Shown in pieces: positions 48,177-56,361 of a DNA stretch of 64,000 nucleotides. Each line of letters opens with the position of its first letter. Positions within the stretch are counted from its first letter, which is position 1. Made by a program: the position numbers and the translations under genes. The notes under the pieces are model-generated. The model saw only the letters and a program-made list of their open reading frames with translations. It was not told the DNA's origin and made no database searches. The DNA is from RGIG8775 sp045128735 (GTDB taxonomy: Bacteria; Bacillota; Clostridia; Oscillospirales; CAG-272). The stretch is taken from contig JBGVRT010000120.1 of assembly GCA_045128735.1 (NCBI GenBank), forward strand, positions 1 to 64,000. Direction: 5' to 3'.

Positions 48177-49493
48177 TTAGTCGACAAATTCGCTGTAAAT
48201 AGCGTTCATAGCTCTTTCGAAGTCAACTTCCTCAACTCCGACGATAATGTTAAGCTCGCTTGAGCCCTGGTCGATCATCTTGATGTTAACGTCTGCGCCC
48301 GAAATAGCGTCGAACACACGTGCCGCAGTACCCTTGGTCTTTACCATTCCGCGTCCAACTACCGCGATAAGCGCAAGTCCGTCCTCAATCGAAATGCTGT
48401 CGGGACGAACCATTCTCTGAATTCTGTTGAGGAGTCTGTCGCGGATATCGTCTATCTGCTTTGTCTCAACAACAACGCTCATGGTGTCAACGCCCGAGGG
48501 AAGATGCTCAAAGGAAATGTCGTTCTCCTCAAATACTTCAAGAACTCGTCTGCCGAAGCCTATCTCGGAGTTCATCATATCCTTCTCGATTATGATTACC
48601 GAGTAGCCCTTGCGTCCAGCGATACCCGTAATAACTCTGCCCTGATCGTAGCTGTAAGCGTGGGGAACTATCATTGTTCCCGCATCCTCGGGGCGGTTGG
48701 TGTTCTTGATGTTGATCGGAATACCCGCATATCTTACGGGGAATATAGCCTCGTCGTGAAGTACCGTAGCACCCATATAGGAAAGCTCGCGAAGCTCACG
48801 GTAAGTGATAGTCTCAATAGAGCAGGGATTCTCAACTATTCTGGGGTCAGCCATCATAAAGCCAGAAACGTCGGTCCAGTTCTCGTAAATATCAGCGTCA
48901 ACGGCGCGCGCAACGATAGAGCCCGTAATATCCGAGCCTCCGCGGGAGAATGTCTTTATCGTGCCGTTTGGAGTGATTCCGTAAAAGCCGGGAATAACCG
49001 CCTTGTTGTGATGCTTGAGCTCGTCACGCATCTCGCGGTTGGTCTTGTCCTCGTCAAAGGAGCCGTCCTCCTTGAAGAAGATAACGTTTTCCGCGTCAAC
49101 AAAATCAAATCCTATGTACTTTGCAAGAATAATTCCGTTGAGATACTCGCCGCGGCTTGCCGCGTAGTCACGGCCCGAGTGGTGGAGCATAGCGTTCTTG
49201 ACGTAATCAAGCTCGCCCGAAATATCAAAATCAAGTCCAAGCTCAGCGATTATGCCGTTGTATCTCTCTGCGATAAGCGCAAACTGAGCGTCTATATTTT
49301 CGTTGTTTCTGATCATGTCGTAGCACTTGTAGAGCATATCGGTGACCTTGGTGTCAGCTGAATTTCTCTTGCCGGGGGCAGAGGGCACAACGTATCTTCT
49401 TGCCTCGTCAGCTTTGATAATTTTTGCTACCTGTCTGAAGTGTTCCGCGTCGGCAAGAGACGATCCGCCGAACTTAACAACCTTAACTTCCAT
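48177..49493 (-). CDS. Aspartate kinase
   Basis: A 438-residue monofunctional aspartokinase, the first step to lysine, threonine and methionine. The kinase part has VKVVKFGGSSLADAEHFRQV, FSRGGSDITGSIVARAVDA and YENWTDVSGFMMADPRIV. Two C-terminal ACT domains follow (about 290-435: EKDMMNSEIGFGRRVLEVF, GLALIAVVGRGMVKTKGTAA, MIDQGSSELNIIVGVEE), giving feedback control by an end product. Length and domains fit the Bacillota type. The gene heads an operon with the (alpha/alpha)6 protein, an odd partner. Promoter at 49538-49566. Confidence 0.95.
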   Translation of the reverse strand: MEVKVVKFGGSSLADAEHFRQVAKIIKADEARRYVVPSAPGKRNSADTKVTDMLYKCYDMIRNNENIDAQFALIAERYNGIIAELGLDFDISGELDYVKNAMLHHSGRDYAASRGEYLNGIILAKYIGFDFVDAENVIFFKEDGSFDEDKTNREMRDELKHHNKAVIPGFYGITPNGTIKTFSRGGSDITGSIVARAVDADIYENWTDVSGFMMADPRIVENPCSIETITYRELRELSYMGATVLHDEAIFPVRYAGIPINIKNTNRPEDAGTMIVPHAYSYDQGRVITGIAGRKGYSVIIIEKDMMNSEIGFGRRVLEVFEENDISFEHLPSGVDTMSVVVETKQIDDIRDRLLNRIQRMVRPDSISIEDGLALIAVVGRGMVKTKGTAARVFDAISGADVNIKMIDQGSSELNIIVGVEEVDFERAMNAIYSEFVD

Positions 49494-49537
49494 AGTTATT
49501 CCTCACTTTGTAAAATAATTGCTATAATGTTAATTAT

Positions 49538-49566
49538 ATTATATGTAATAATTCGCAATCTGTCAA
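49538..49566 (-). promoter_or_regulatory. Aspartate kinase promoter
   Basis: Minus-strand TTGACA, 17-bp spacer, TATAAT, about 45 bases before the start codon. Confidence 0.88.
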
Positions 49567-49603
49567 GAGCTAGGAGAAAATGAAAAAATATTTTGTGAAT
49601 ATC

Positions 49604-49642
49604 TTGCACAATACACGCTTTAGTGTGTTACAAATTGTGCAA
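49604..49642. promoter_or_regulatory. Nested inverted repeat between divergent promoters
   Basis: TTGCACAAT (49604-49612) and ATTGTGCAA (49634-49642) are perfect 9-bp arms; inside, ACAC (49613-49616) and GTGT (49623-49626) add more pairing. It lies 37 bp upstream of the aspartokinase -35 and 28 bp upstream of the ABC exporter -35, so it could serve either as an operator. Confidence 0.6.
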
Positions 49643-49670
49643 TTTTTGCAAAAAAATCGGCGTTTGGGTA

Positions 49671-49699
49671 TTTACATAATCGAGCAAAAGTGTTATAAT
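49671..49699 (+). promoter_or_regulatory. ABC exporter promoter
   Basis: TTTACA, 17-bp spacer, TATAAT, about 30 bases before the start codon. Confidence 0.82.
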
Positions 49700-49730
49700 A
49701 TAAATAATTGAAATGAAAGAAGGTGTCAGA

Positions 49731-51701
49731 ATGAAGGATCAAAGGAATGCGGGTGATACCTCGCGCCCGACTCCGCCAAAAAAAGAAGGCTATATCGGAC
49801 CGGGCGGTTTCGCTTATCAGAAGGTAACTCCCCCCTCGTCGGTAGCCGACGTTCCGCGATACCTTAAGGAGCTTTTGGGCGGCTTCTTCTACCGACTGTT
49901 TTATATATTCTCACTTGTCTGGAATACCGCACCATGGATACTCTTTGCGTTGCTTTTTGTGGCGGTGATAACGGGTATAATGCCGGTGCTCGGCTCGCTT
50001 ATCTCAAAGCAGATACTTAACGAGATGCAGGTGATAATAACCGATCGCGCCCTTGGTAATTTCCTCGGGGATTTCTGGACGTCAAACGTTCTGTTTCTGC
50101 TTATCTTCCTGTTTGTCTACCGCATACTTAACCGCGTGGTGGGAAGCCTTGAGTCGGCTGTTACACATATTGCGGGTGAAAAGGTGGTAAGCCACGTAAA
50201 GCTTCAGATAATGAAAAAATCGGAGGAGATAGACTTAGCCTCCTACGATATGCCCGAGTTTTACGAAAAGCTTGAAAATGCAAACAGAGAAGCGGGAATG
50301 AGACCCGTGCAGATACTTTCGGCAACCTTCAGAATGGTGAGTACGCTTATCGGGCTTATCAGCTACGTGGTTATTATCTCCGCCGCCTTTCCGCTTGCAT
50401 CGATTTGTATTATCATCGTTTCCGTGCCCTCCGCCGCGGTAAGCTTCGTTTACAGACATAAGCATTTCAGATATATGCGCCACCGCTCAAAGGAGCGCAG
50501 ACAGATGAACTACTATTCCGAAATAATGGTCAATAAGGACGTTGTCAAGGAAATAAGAATGTTCGACCTCGGCCCTACCTTCGTAAACAAATACAAGCAG
50601 GTTTTCGAGGGCTATTACGTGGGTATAAGACGCCTTGTGGCTCACGAAAGTATATGGTCGGTGGTTATGGCTATGCTTTCTTCGGTGGTCAACTGCGTGT
50701 TCTACGCAATAATTGCCATGAGCGTGTTCGAGGGCAGATATATGATAGGTGACTACTCGCTTTATACGGGCGCGCTTTCGTCGATAGCTTCGTCGGTGGC
50801 AAGCGTTATAGGCATTTCGGCTACCATATACGAGGGTACTCTCTTCATAGATAATCTTATTGTATTTATGAAGGCTGACAGAAAGATAACCGCTCCCAAG
50901 GTGTCGCACGCAATAGAAAGAGGAGTGCCGCACACAATAGAGTTCAGAAATGTAAGCTTTGCGTATCCGGGTACAGAGCGAGAGGTCATCAAAAACGTAA
51001 GCTTTGTACTTAATCCGGGAGAAACTACCGTTCTTGTCGGTCTCAACGGTGCAGGAAAAACCACGCTTATAAAGCTTCTCACAAGACTTTATGACCCCAC
51101 CTCGGGAGAGATACTTCTTGACGGCGTGAACATTAAGGAATACGACCCCAAGGAGCTTTACCGAATGTTCGGTATAATTTTCCAGGATTTCGGGAAATAC
51201 GCTTGTACAGTGTCGGAAAATATTATGTTCGGTGAAGTTGAAGCCGAACGGGACGACGGGCGCATTGCAGAAGCCGCAAAATCGGCTAACGCAAGCGACT
51301 ACATAGAAAGACTGCCAAACGGCTACGAAACTCCGCTTATGAGAATATTCGAGCGAGAGGGAACAGAGCTTTCAATAGGTCAGTGGCAGAAGCTTGCTAT
51401 TGCGAGAGCCTTTTACAGCGACTCCGACGTGCTTATCCTTGACGAGCCTACCGCGTCTCTTGACGCCATAGCCGAGCAGGAGATTTACAGCCAGTTTGAG
51501 GAGCTACGAAAGGACAAGACCACGATATTCGTGTCTCACAGACTTTCAAGCGCAACCACCGCTTCGAAGATAATCGTGCTCGAATACGGTGAGCTTATTG
51601 AAACGGGCACCCATAAGGAGCTTATGGCTAAGGAGGGAAGGTATTACGAGCTCTTCTCAACTCAGGCAAAGCACTATATTGAAAGCGAGTTGGAAGATTA
51701 A
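49731..51701 (+). CDS. ABC transporter, fused membrane and ATPase domains
   Basis: A 656-residue half-size exporter. The first 45 residues are polar and Pro-rich (TSRPTPPKKEGYIGPGG), then about six transmembrane helices (60-400) and an ATPase: Walker A LVGLNGAGKTT, Q-loop IIFQDFGKYA, signature ELSIGQWQKLAIARAF, Walker B VLILDEPTASLD and H-loop FVSHRLS. It is the multidrug/lipid/peptide exporter class and would work as a homodimer. Start ATG 49731 is chosen as AGAAGGTG lies upstream. It is monocistronic with a strong terminator. Substrate not readable. Confidence 0.93.
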   Translation: MKDQRNAGDTSRPTPPKKEGYIGPGGFAYQKVTPPSSVADVPRYLKELLGGFFYRLFYIFSLVWNTAPWILFALLFVAVITGIMPVLGSLISKQILNEMQVIITDRALGNFLGDFWTSNVLFLLIFLFVYRILNRVVGSLESAVTHIAGEKVVSHVKLQIMKKSEEIDLASYDMPEFYEKLENANREAGMRPVQILSATFRMVSTLIGLISYVVIISAAFPLASICIIIVSVPSAAVSFVYRHKHFRYMRHRSKERRQMNYYSEIMVNKDVVKEIRMFDLGPTFVNKYKQVFEGYYVGIRRLVAHESIWSVVMAMLSSVVNCVFYAIIAMSVFEGRYMIGDYSLYTGALSSIASSVASVIGISATIYEGTLFIDNLIVFMKADRKITAPKVSHAIERGVPHTIEFRNVSFAYPGTEREVIKNVSFVLNPGETTVLVGLNGAGKTTLIKLLTRLYDPTSGEILLDGVNIKEYDPKELYRMFGIIFQDFGKYACTVSENIMFGEVEAERDDGRIAEAAKSANASDYIERLPNGYETPLMRIFEREGTELSIGQWQKLAIARAFYSDSDVLILDEPTASLDAIAEQEIYSQFEELRKDKTTIFVSHRLSSATTASKIIVLEYGELIETGTHKELMAKEGRYYELFSTQAKHYIESELED

Positions 51702-51727
51702 GTGTTTGTTTTTCAATGCTTAACAAG

Positions 51728-51756
51728 AAAAACGCCGTTGTTCAAACGGCGTTTTT
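51728..51756 (+). terminator. Terminator of the ABC exporter gene
   Basis: AAAAACGCCGTT and AACGGCGTTTTT form a perfect 12-bp stem with a 5-base loop. Confidence 0.93.
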
Positions 51757-51838
51757 CGTATTGCGGCAGCGGTTGTTCGTGCCTTTTATAAGTCGTGAAT
51801 GACGAAGTCTGTTGCCTCCACCGATCAGGTGGAAGAAA

Positions 51839-51863
51839 AACCGCCGAGGAAACCTCGGCGGTT
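51839..51863 (-). terminator. Terminator of rpsT
   Basis: AACCGCCGAGG and CCTCGGCGGTT form a perfect 11-bp stem with a 3-base loop; TTTC follows on the minus strand. Confidence 0.9.
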
Positions 51864-51883
51864 AAACCTTTTTTTGAACCAAA

Positions 51884-52147
51884 TTAGCCAATAGCGTTGA
51901 GCTTCTTTGTAAACTGGCTCTTCTTGCGAGCTGCTGCGTTCTTGTGAATGATTCCGCAAGCTGCTGCCTGGTCGATCTTCTTGACTGCTGCCTTGTAGGT
52001 AACCTTAGCAAGCTCAGCGTCACCAGCCTCAAGCGCTGCCTCATACTTCTTGATGTCAGTCTTGAGCTGTGTCTTGAAAATCTTGTTCTGAAGGGTCTTG
52101 GTCTCGATAACCTTAACGCGCTTCTTTGCACTCTTGATGTTCGGCAT
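51884..52147 (-). CDS. rpsT: Ribosomal protein S20
   Basis: An 87-residue basic 30S protein that binds 16S rRNA. It starts MPNIKSAKKRVKVIETKTLQ and ends with the conserved KKIDQAAACGIIHKNAAARKK and a short tail. Normal length. The ribosome site (GGGAGATGAAAC) is modest. It has its own promoter and is divergent from rpoB. The Ile-Ile-His-Lys-Asn stretch is the family mark. Confidence 0.96.
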   Translation of the reverse strand: MPNIKSAKKRVKVIETKTLQNKIFKTQLKTDIKKYEAALEAGDAELAKVTYKAAVKKIDQAAACGIIHKNAAARKKSQFTKKLNAIG

Positions 52148-52230
52148 TGTGTTTCATCTCCCTTTTTCAAAATTAGTCTTAACAACGATACCTGAGAGGG
52201 TGTACCGTTGCATTCGTCCATACGTCGTAT

Positions 52231-52259
52231 ATCATACCACAAGAAAACGAAAAATGCAA
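52231..52259 (-). promoter_or_regulatory. rpsT promoter
   Basis: Minus-strand TTGCAT, 17-bp spacer, TATGAT. Confidence 0.72.
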
Positions 52260-52381
52260 TAGTTTTTTCAAAAAAATTTCAAAAAAATTGAAAATTTCTC
52301 AAAATTGCCCCCAAAAAGGGCGGTTCCTATACTAAAATATATTATTTTTAGAAAAAAACCGGAAAAATTTTGCAAAAGCTC

Positions 52382-52410
52382 TTGACAAATACAAAAAAGC
52401 GTGCTATAAT
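52382..52410 (+). promoter_or_regulatory. rpoB-rpoC promoter
   Basis: TTGACA, 17-bp spacer, TATAAT: a strong promoter about 150 bases before rpoB. Confidence 0.93.
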
Positions 52411-52447
52411 TGTAAACTGCATTATAATTGCTATCTCTGCCCGAAAA

Positions 52448-52541
52448 GAGGTAGTATATGATAGAGGAAAAATCTTTTTTCCCCTGTCAAGTAAGTTGCA
52501 AAGGTAGCCTTGGGGTTCTCTGTCAGAGCAGAGAATACTAC
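52448..52541 (+). promoter_or_regulatory. Structured leader of rpoB
   Basis: GTAGTAT (52451-52457) and ATACTAC (52535-52541) can close a long stem. Inside are a GGAAAAA/TTTTTTCC stem and TTCTCTG (52516-52522) with CAGAGAA (52529-52535). The fold resembles an autoregulatory ribosomal-type leader, but rplJ and rplL, the usual upstream genes, are absent. Class not identified. Confidence 0.55.
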
Positions 52542-52560
52542 TTTGAAGGAGTGTATGTAA

Positions 52561-55500
52561 ATGGTGAATGTAAAAGAGCAAAAGCTTGGCAAAAACGTGA
52601 GAATGAGCTTTTCCAAGACGAAAAACACGCTTGAACTGCCCAATCTGGTCGAGATCCAGACAAAGTCGTTTAAGTGGTTTCTTGAAAAAGGACTTGATGA
52701 AGTACTTAAGGACGTATCCCCGATAACCGACTTCTCGGGTAATCTGTCCATAGAATTTCTCTCATACTCAATCGATACAAAGCCGAAGTACTCCGTTGAG
52801 GAGTGTAAGGAAAGGGACGCGAACTATGCCGCACCCCTTAAAGTTAACGTAAGACTTACGAACAAGCTTACCGGCGAGGTCAAGCAGGCAGACGTATTTA
52901 TGGGTGAGCTCCCGATAATGACAGAGACTGGTACGTTCGTCATTAATGGCGCAGAGCGTGTTATCGTTTCGCAGCTCGTTCGTTCTCCCGGTATGTATTA
53001 TTCCTCCGAGTTTGACAAGAGCGGTAAAAAGACTTACGCATCTACTGTAATTCCTTACCGCGGAGCTTGGCTTGAATATGAAATAGATACAAACGGAATC
53101 GCTTACGTTCGTATAGATAAGAACCGTAAGGTTCCCGTAACAATGCTTATCCGTGCACTTGGCGTAGAGCTTTTGGACGGTGACGCAAAGAATCCCGAGT
53201 ATGAGTCGCGCATCGAGACCAAGGAAGATGTTTATGCAATATTCGGCGAGGAGGAGACCCTTGCTCTTACCTTCGAGAAGGACGAGTCCGAGGGACTTGC
53301 GCTCAACAACGGCACAAACTGCGGTGTTGAGGCACTTAAGGAAATATATAAGAAGCTCCGTCCAGGTGAGCCTCCTATCGTTGAGTCTGCTCACTCTCTG
53401 CTTAACGGATACTTCTTTGATCAGAGACGCTACGACATCGAGCCTGTCGGACGCTATAAGTTCGATAAGAAGCTTGCTATCTCCGAGAGAATTGCTAACC
53501 GCAGACTTGCGGAGACAGTTGTAAGCCCCATTACCGGTGAGGTCCTCTACGAGGCGGGTGCAGTTATCACCAAGGCTGACGCTATCGCTATCGAGAACGC
53601 GGGCGTAAACGAGGTCGTTGTCAAGCTCGATAACGATAAAAACGTAAAAATCTTTTCAAATAATACTATATATCCCGAACAGCTCCTTGGTTACGACCTT
53701 AAGGACTGCGATATCAACGAGAAGGTAAGAACCGACGTGCTTCTTTCCATTATGGAGGAGTGCGAGGGTGACGTTGACGCTATCAAGGAGATGGCAAAGG
53801 TGAGAGTGAACGAGCTCTGCCCCAAGCACATCACCAGAGACGATATCTTTGCGTCTATTAACTACTTCTTCAACCTTACTCACGATATCGGAAATGTTGA
53901 TGATATCGACCACCTTGGAAACCGTAGAATTCGTTCTGTGGGCGAACAGCTCCAGAATCAGCTTCGTATCGGCTTCTCGAGAATGGATAAGATAATAAAG
54001 GAAAGAATGACCACTCAGGACAACGAGAAGATAACGCCTCAGCAGCTTATCAATATCCGTCCCGTGGCTACTGCGATCCGCGAGTTCTTCGGCTCGTCTC
54101 AGCTCTCGCAGTTTATGGATCAGAATAACCCCTTGGCAGAGCTTACTCATAAGAGAAGTCTTTCCGCACTCGGTCGCGGCGGTCTTTCCCGTGACCGTGC
54201 ATCCTTCGACGTTCGTGACGTTCACTATACCCATTACGGTAGAATGTGTCCCATCGAGACCCCCGAAGGTCCTAACATCGGTCTTATTTCCTACCTTACA
54301 ACTTATGCACGTATAAGCGATTACGGCTTTATCGAGGCACCTTACAGAAAGGTTGATAAGGAAACGGGTATAGTTACCGACGAGGTCGTTTATATGACTG
54401 CTGACGAGGAGGATAACTACATCGTTGCTCAGGCAAACGAGCCTCTTGACGAGAACGGACGCTTTGTAAATAAGCGTGTAACAGTTCGTGACAAGTCGGA
54501 GATTATCGAGGTTGAGGCGTCGCGAGTTGACTATATGGACATTTCGCCCAAGATGGTCGTTTCGGTAGCTACAGCTATGATCCCCTTCCTTGAAAACGAC
54601 GATAACTCCCGTGCACTTATGGGATCGAACATGCAGAAGCAGGCTGTGCCGCTTATGGTTACCGATTCTCCTATCGTTGGTACGGGTATGGAATACAATG
54701 CGGCAGTTGACTCAGGCGTAGTCGTTGTCGCAAAGGCGGCAGGACGTGTTGAGCGCGTAGACGCTGATAAGATCGTTGTCGTTGGCGAGAACGGTCAGAA
54801 GGAAGTTTACGAGCTTATCAAGTTCAAGCGTACAAACCAGGGTACTTGCTTCAACCAAAGACCTATCGTTGAGGTTGGCGAGGAAATCACTGCGGGTCAG
54901 GTAATTGCCGACGGTCCTGCAACCGCAAACGGAGAGATCGCTCTCGGTAAGAACGCTCTTATCGGATTTATGACCTGGGAAGGTTATAACTACGAGGACG
55001 CGGTACTTCTTAACGAGCGTCTTGTCCGCGATGACGTTTACACTTCTCTCCATATAGAAGAATATACACACGAGGCAAGAGACACCAAGCTTGGCCCGGA
55101 GGAGATCACTCGTGAGATCCCCAACGTTGGTGAAGATGCTCTTAAGGATCTTAATGCCGAGGGTATAGTAAAGAAGGGAACCGAGGTTCGCGCAGGCGAT
55201 ATCCTCGTTGGTAAGATCACTCCCAAGGGAGAGACAGAGCTTACCGCAGAGGAGCGACTTCTCCGCGCAATCTTCGGCGAAAAGGCGCGTGAGGTAAGAG
55301 ATACCTCTCTCCGTGTTCCTCACGGTGAGTCGGGTATTGTCGTTGACGTTAAGGTCTTCTCAAGAGAGCACGGCGACGAGCTTCCCGCAGGCGTAAATAA
55401 AGTAGTAAGAATATATCTTGCGCAGAAGCGTAAGATCTCCGTAGGTGACAAGATGGCAGGTCGTCACGGTAATAAGGGTGTCGTTTCGAGAATTCTTCCT

Positions 55501-56343
55501 CCCGAGGATATGCCTTTCCTTCCCGACGGAACTCCTCTTGATATCGTTCTTAACCCTCTGGGCGTTCCTTCACGTATGAATATCGGTCAGGTTCTTGAGG
55601 TACATCTCGGTATCGCGGCTAAGAAGCTTGGCTGGAAGATTATGACTCCCGTGTTTGACGGCGCAAACGAAAAGGATATTTCCGAGTGCCTTGATGCGGC
55701 GGGAATGAACCCCAACGGTAAGACGATACTTTACGACGGACGTACGGGTGAGCCCTTTGACAACCCCGTAACAGTAGGTATAATGTACTACCTTAAGCTC
55801 CATCACCTTGTTGACGATAAGATCCACGCACGTTCCAACGGTCCTTACTCTCTCGTAACGCAGCAGCCTTTGGGCGGTAAAGCTCAGTTTGGCGGTCAGC
55901 GTTTCGGAGAAATGGAGGTTTGGGCTCTCGAGGCGTACGGTGCGGCTTATACCCTTCAGGAGATCCTTACGGTTAAGTCTGACGATATAAACGGCAGACG
56001 TAAAGCGTATGAGGCTATTATCAAGGGTCAGAACATTCCTACCCCCGGTGTTCCCGAGTCCTTCAAGGTTCTTACCAAGGAGCTTCAGGCGCTTGCGCTT
56101 GACGTTCGCGTTCTTGATAAGGACGGCGAGGAGATACAGCTTTCCACTCTTTGCAGCGAGGAAGAGGTATCGCCTTACAAGAGAAATGATGATATAGATC
56201 TGTTCGCCGATATGGACGAAAAGGGCGTTGAGACCGACGATATCGAGCAGTCCTTCATTATTGAGGACGCTGAGGACGGAGACGATGAGTTCTTCTCCGC
56301 AAACGGTCTTGACGAAGATCTGCTTGACGATGATGAAATATAA
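52561..56343 (+). CDS. rpoB: RNA polymerase beta subunit
   Basis: A 1260-residue beta subunit of RNA polymerase. Recognised landmarks include the rifampicin-binding region (SSQLSQFMDQNNPLAELTHK), the DVRDVHYTHYGRMCPIETPEG stretch, VLLNERLVRDDVYTS, the GDKMAGRHGNKGVVSRILP active-site region and the C-terminal anchor GKAQFGGQRFGEMEVWALEA. An acidic tail (DDEFFSANGLDEDLLDDDE) ends the protein. In the rifampicin region S533 stands where E. coli has R529, and R539 where it has P535. Start ATG 52561 follows AAGGAG. It is not preceded by rplJL as in many bacteria. Confidence 0.98.
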   Translation: MVNVKEQKLGKNVRMSFSKTKNTLELPNLVEIQTKSFKWFLEKGLDEVLKDVSPITDFSGNLSIEFLSYSIDTKPKYSVEECKERDANYAAPLKVNVRLTNKLTGEVKQADVFMGELPIMTETGTFVINGAERVIVSQLVRSPGMYYSSEFDKSGKKTYASTVIPYRGAWLEYEIDTNGIAYVRIDKNRKVPVTMLIRALGVELLDGDAKNPEYESRIETKEDVYAIFGEEETLALTFEKDESEGLALNNGTNCGVEALKEIYKKLRPGEPPIVESAHSLLNGYFFDQRRYDIEPVGRYKFDKKLAISERIANRRLAETVVSPITGEVLYEAGAVITKADAIAIENAGVNEVVVKLDNDKNVKIFSNNTIYPEQLLGYDLKDCDINEKVRTDVLLSIMEECEGDVDAIKEMAKVRVNELCPKHITRDDIFASINYFFNLTHDIGNVDDIDHLGNRRIRSVGEQLQNQLRIGFSRMDKIIKERMTTQDNEKITPQQLINIRPVATAIREFFGSSQLSQFMDQNNPLAELTHKRSLSALGRGGLSRDRASFDVRDVHYTHYGRMCPIETPEGPNIGLISYLTTYARISDYGFIEAPYRKVDKETGIVTDEVVYMTADEEDNYIVAQANEPLDENGRFVNKRVTVRDKSEIIEVEASRVDYMDISPKMVVSVATAMIPFLENDDNSRALMGSNMQKQAVPLMVTDSPIVGTGMEYNAAVDSGVVVVAKAAGRVERVDADKIVVVGENGQKEVYELIKFKRTNQGTCFNQRPIVEVGEEITAGQVIADGPATANGEIALGKNALIGFMTWEGYNYEDAVLLNERLVRDDVYTSLHIEEYTHEARDTKLGPEEITREIPNVGEDALKDLNAEGIVKKGTEVRAGDILVGKITPKGETELTAEERLLRAIFGEKAREVRDTSLRVPHGESGIVVDVKVFSREHGDELPAGVNKVVRIYLAQKRKISVGDKMAGRHGNKGVVSRILPPEDMPFLPDGTPLDIVLNPLGVPSRMNIGQVLEVHLGIAAKKLGWKIMTPVFDGANEKDISECLDAAGMNPNGKTILYDGRTGEPFDNPVTVGIMYYLKLHHLVDDKIHARSNGPYSLVTQQPLGGKAQFGGQRFGEMEVWALEAYGAAYTLQEILTVKSDDINGRRKAYEAIIKGQNIPTPGVPESFKVLTKELQALALDVRVLDKDGEEIQLSTLCSEEEVSPYKRNDDIDLFADMDEKGVETDDIEQSFIIEDAEDGDDEFFSANGLDEDLLDDDEI

Positions 56344-56361
56344 TTGATAAGGAGAAACAGC

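Noticed and set aside
52458..52640. A short gene starting in the rpoB leader (MIEEKSFF)
   Set aside because: It runs out of frame into rpoB, has no good ribosome site and lies within the predicted leader fold.
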